Part shown: piece after piece, positions 59,536 through 64,000 of the stretch
Position numbering within the stretch: the stretch's first letter is position 1
Layout: the number at the start of each line of letters is the position of its first letter
Source of the DNA: Prosapia bicincta
Taxonomy: Eukaryota; Arthropoda; Insecta; Hemiptera; Cercopidae
DNA: 64,000 bases
Direction: 5' to 3'
Assembly (NCBI GenBank): GCA_036971475.1
Contig: JBAIZL010000003.1
Span: 49,249,342 to 49,313,341 of the forward strand
Position numbers and translations under genes: made by a program
Notes under the pieces: generated by a model
Database searches by the model: none
What the model saw: only the letters and a program-made list of their open reading frames with translations
What the model was told of the DNA's origin: nothing

Positions 59536-62500
59536 ATCAGAGCTGCTTTTAGGAACAATGTGGTGACAGAGCTGCTTTTAGGAACAATGTGGTGACAGAG
59601 CTGCTTTTAGGAACAATGTGGTGACAGAGCTGCTTTTAGGAACAATATGGTGACAGAGCTGCTTTTAGGAACAATGTGGTGACAGAGCTGCTTTTAGGAA
59701 CAATGTGGTGACGGAGCGGCTTTTAGGAACAATGTGGTGACAGAGCTGCTTTTAGGAACAATATGGTGACAGAGCTGCTTTTAGGAACAATGTGGTGACA
59801 GAGCTGCTTTTAGGAACAATGTGGTGACAGAGCTGCTTTTAGGAACAATGTGGTAACGGAGCGGCTTTTAGGAACAATGTGGTGACAGAGCTGCTTTTAG
59901 GAACAATGTGGTGACAGAGCTGCTTTTAGGAACAATGTGGTGACAGAGCTGCTTTTAGGAACAATGTGGTGACAGAGCTGCTTTTAGGAACAATATGGTG
60001 ACAGAGCTGCTTTTAGGAACAATGTGGTGACAGAGCTGCTTTTAGGAACAATGTGGTGACAGAGCTGCTTTTAGGAACAATGTGGTGACAGAGCTGCTTT
60101 TAGGAACAATGTGGTGACAGAGCTGCTTCTAGGAACAATGTGGTGACAGAGCTGCTTTTAGGAACAATGAGGTGACAGAGCTGCTTTTAGGAACAATGTG
60201 GTGACAGAGCTGCTTCTAGGAACAATGTGGTGACAGAGCTGCTTTTAGGAACAATGTGGTGACAGAGCTGCTTTTAGGTACAATGTTGTGACAGAGCTGT
60301 TTCTAGGAACAATGTGATGGCAGAGCTGCTTTTAGGAACAATGTGGGGACAGAGCTGCTTCTAGGAACAATGTGGTGACAGAGCTGCTTTTAGGAACAAT
60401 GTGGTGACAGAGCTGCTTTTAGGAACAATGTGATGACCGAGCTGCTTTTAGGAACAATGTGGTGACAGAGCTGCTTTTAGGAACAATGTGGTGACAGAGC
60501 TGCTTTTAGGAACAATGTGGTGACAGAGCTGCTTCTAGGAACAATGTGGTGACAGAGCTGCTTTTAGGAACAATGTGGTGACAGAGCTGCTTTTAGGTAC
60601 AATGTTGTGACAGAGCTGTTTCTAGGAACAATGTGATGGCAGAGCTGCTTTTAGGAACAATGTGGGGACAGAGCTGCTTCTAGGAACAATGTGGTGACAG
60701 AGCTGCTTTTAGGAACAATGTGGTGACAGAGCTGCTTTTAGGAACAATGTGATGACCGAGCTGCTTTTAGGAACAATGTGGTGACAGAGCTGCTTTTAGG
60801 AACAATGTGGTGACAGAGCTGCTTTTAGGAACAATATGGTGACAGAGCTGCTTTTAGGAACAATGTGGTGACAGAGCTGCTTTTAGGAACAATGTGGTAA
60901 CGGAGCGGCTTTTAGGAACAATGTGGTGACAGAGCTGCTTTTAGGAACAATGTGGTGACAGAGCTGCTTTTAGGAACAATGTGGTGACAGAGCTGCTTTT
61001 AGGAACAATGTGGTGACAGAGCTGCTTCTAGGAACAATGTGGTGACAGAGCTGCTTTTAGGAACAATGAGGTGACAGAGCTGCTTTTAGGAACAATGTGG
61101 TGACAGAGCTGCTTCTAGGAACAATGTGGTGACAGAGCTGCTTTTAGGAACAATGTGGTGACAGAGCTGCTTTTAGGTACAATGTTGTGACAGAGCTGTT
61201 TCTAGGAACAATGTGATGGCAGAGCTGCTTTTAGGAACAATGTGGGGACAGAGCTGCTTCTAGGAACAATGTGGTGACAGAGCTGCTTTTAGGAACAATG
61301 TGGTGACAGAGCTGCTTTTAGGAACAATGTGATGACCGAGCTGCTTTTAGGAACAATGTGGTATTAGAGCTGCTTCTAGGAACAATGTGGTGACAGAGCT
61401 GCTTCTAGGAACAATGTGGTGACAGAGCTGCTTCTAGGAACAATGTGGTGACAGAGCTGCTTTTAGGAACAATGTGGTGACCGAGCTGCTTTTAGGAACA
61501 ATGTGGTATTAGAGCTGCTTCTAGGAACAATGTGGTGACAGAGCTGCTTCTAGGAACAATGTGGTGACAGAGCTGCTTCTAGGAACAATGTGGTGACAGA
61601 GCTGCTTTTAGGAGCAATGTGGTGACAGAGCTGCTTTTAGGAACAATGTGGTAACGGAGCGGCTTTTAGGAACAATGTGGTGACAGAGCTGCTTTTAGGA
61701 ACAATGTGGTGACAGAGCTGCTTTTAGGAACAATGTGGTGACAGAGCTGCTTTTAGGAACAATGTGGTGACAGAGCTGCTTCTAGGAACAATGTGGTGAC
61801 AGAGCTGCTTTTAGGAACAATGAGGTGACAGAGCTGCTTTTAGGAACAATGTGGTGACAGAGCTGCTTCTAGGAACAATGTGGTGACAGAGCTGCTTTTA
61901 GGAACAATGTGGTGACAGAGCTGCTTTTAGGTACAATGTTGTGACAGAGCTGTTTCTAGGAACAATGTGATGGCAGAGCTGCTTTTAGGAACAATGTGGG
62001 GACAGAGCTGCTTCTAGGAACAATGTGGTGACAGAGCTGCTTTTAGGAACAATGTGGTGACAGAGCTGCTTTTAGGAACAATGTGATGACCGAGCTGCTT
62101 TTAGGAACAATGTGGTATTAGAGCTGCTTCTAGGAACAATGTGGTGACAGAGCTGCTTCTAGGAACAATGTGGTGACAGAGCTGCTTCTAGGAACAATGT
62201 GGTGACAGAGCTGCTTTTAGGAACAATGTGGTGACAGAGCTGCTTTTAGGAACAATGTGGTGACAGAGCTGCTTTTAGGAACAATGTGGTGACAGAGCTG
62301 CTTCTAGTAACAATGTGGTGACAGAGCTGCTTTTAGGAACAATGAGGTGACAGAGCTGCTTTTAAGAACAATGTGGTGACAGAGCTGCTTCTAGGAACAA
62401 TGTGGTGACAGAGCTGCTTTTAGGAACAATGTGGTGACAGAGCTGCTTTTAGGTACAATGTTGTGACAGAGCTGTTTCTAGGAACAATGTGATGGCAGAG

Positions 62501-63979
62501 CTGCTTTTAGGAACAATGTGGGGACAGAGCTGCTTCTAGGAACAATGTGGTGACAGAGCTGCTTTTAGGAACAATGTGGTGACAGAGCTGCTTTTAGGAA
62601 CAATGTGGTGACCGAGCTGCTTTTAGGAACAATGTGGTATTAGAGCTGCTTCTAGGAACAATGTGGTGACAGAGCTGCTTCTAGGAACAATGTGGTGACA
62701 GAGCTGCTTCTAGGAACAATGTGGTGACAGAGCTGCTTTTAGGAACAATGTGGTGACAGAGCTGCTTTTAGGAACAATGTGGTGACAGAGCTGCTTTTAG
62801 GAACAATGTGGTGACAGAGCTGCTTCTAGGAACAATGTGGTGACAGAGCTGCTTTTAGGAACAATGTGGTGACAGAGCTGCTTTTAGGAACAATGTGGTG
62901 ACAGAGCTACTTCTAGGAACAATGTAGTGACAGAGCTGCTTTTAGGAACATTGTGGTGACAGAGCTGCTTCTAGGAACAATGTGGTGACAGAGCTGCTTC
63001 TAGGAACAATGTGGTGACAGAGCTGCTTCTAGGAACAATGTGGTGACAGAGCTGCTTTTAGGAACAATGTGGTGACAGAGCTGCTTTTAGGAACAATGTG
63101 GTGACAGAGCTGCTTTTAGGAACAATGTGGTGACAGAGCTGCTTCTAGGAACAATGTGGTGACAGAGCTGCTTTTAGGAACAATGAGGTGACAGAGCTGC
63201 TTTTAAGAACAATGTGGTGACAGAGCTGCTTCTAGGAACAATGTGGTGACAGAGCTGCTTTTAGGAACAATGTGGTGACAGAGCTGCTTTTAGGTACAAT
63301 GTTGTGACAGAGCTGTTTCTAGGAACAATGTGATGGCAGAGCTGCTTTTAGGAACAATGTGGGGACAGAGCTGCTTCTAGGAACAATGTGGTGACAGAGC
63401 TGCTTTTAGGAACAATGTGGTGACAGAGCTGCTTTTAGGAACAATGTGGTGACCGAGCTGCTTTTAGGAACAATGTGGTATTAGAGCTGCTTCTAGGAAC
63501 AATGTGGTGACAGAGCTGCTTCTAGGAACAATGTGGTGACAGAGCTGCTTCTAGGAACAATGTGGTGACAGAGCTGCTTTTAGGAACAATGTGGTGACAG
63601 AGCTGCTTTTAGGAACAATGTGGTGACAGAGCTGCTTCTAGGAACAATGTGGTGACAGAGCTGCTTCTAGGAACAATGTGGTGACAGAGCTGCTTCTAGG
63701 AAGAATGTAGTGACAGAGCTGCTTTTAGGAACAATGTGGTGACAGAGCTGCTTTTAGGAACAATGTGGTGACAGAGCTACTTCTAGGAACAATGTAGTGA
63801 CAGAGCTGCTTTTAGGAACATTGTGGTGACAGAGCTGCTTCTAGGAACAATGTGGTGACAGAGCTGCTTCTAGGAACAATGTGGTGACAGAGCTGCTTCT
63901 AGGAAGAATGTAGTGACAGAGCTGCTTCTAGGAACAATGTGGTGACAGAGCTGCTTTTAGGAACAATGTGGTGACAGAT
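59536..63979. repeat. 29-bp minisatellite array, about 153 units
   Basis: The unit is GACAGAGCTG, then CTTTTAGGAACAATGTGGT. It starts at 59565 and 59594 (29 bp apart). The last start at 63973 is exactly 153 periods from 59536, so no net indel is fixed. Recurrent variants are CTTCTAGG, CAATATGG, CAATGAGG, GGTACAATGTTGTG, GTATTAGAGC, GTAACGGAGCGGC and TTTAAGAAC. The period is not a multiple of 3 and units carry stops, so it is noncoding. It is unrelated by eye to the 83-bp satellite. Confidence 0.99.
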
Positions 63980-64000
63980 CTATCAGACATTTGTTTAGTC

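Noticed and set aside
59536..63979. 29-bp repeats resembling CRISPR repeats
   Set aside because: The repeats abut directly without spacers.

Overview
This is a gene-poor eukaryotic window, most likely from an arthropod and probably an insect. The inference rests on AT-rich intergenic DNA, very long CA/GT, TA and GATA microsatellites, degenerate Penelope-like retroelements, foldback elements, a tRNA-derived SINE-like head, and scattered short CCTAA runs. The species cannot be named from the sequence. No intact protein-coding gene of ordinary length was found on either strand. Most long open frames are artefacts of dinucleotide repeats.

Layout. (1) 1-9.2 kb is AT-rich intergenic DNA. It holds a repeat-family module, a foldback element (3.63-3.84 kb), an old 0.58-kb tandem duplication, and the first copy of a 1.4-kb dispersed repeat. 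(2) 9.2-24.4 kb is a mosaic of one recurrent family, called F, B and M2 modules here. Its pieces join at long CA/GT/TA tracts. It is interrupted by a GC-richer insert with a 74-bp tandem repeat (17.1-18.9 kb) and by a second copy of the 1.4-kb repeat. (3) 24.6-39.16 kb is one uninterrupted array of an 83-bp satellite: about 175 units in exact register, with regional subfamilies and nested 5- and 6-unit duplications. (4) 42.2-56.4 kb holds three same-strand copies of a roughly 2.5-kb segment (D1, D2, D3). They contain five copies of a 23-34-codon micro-ORF followed by a splice-donor-like site, and two copies of a short exon-like block with good splice sites. (5) Two broken Penelope-like elements on the minus strand, with reverse transcriptase and GIY-YIG endonuclease remnants, lie after D2 and D3. 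Hammerhead-ribozyme-like motifs are nearby. (6) 59.5-63.98 kb is a second array: a 29-bp minisatellite of about 153 units in exact register, with large internal duplications.

The window therefore looks like repeat-dominated, possibly heterochromatic chromosome. Its main dynamics are unequal exchange (83-bp and 29-bp arrays), microsatellite-linked shuffling of a dispersed family, segmental duplication of a possible 5'-exon/exon unit, and decaying retroelements. The items most worth checking are the D-segment micro-ORF and exon pair, the modular microsatellite-bounded family, and the ribozyme-like motifs. Family names come from motif recognition by eye; no alignment or database search was run.
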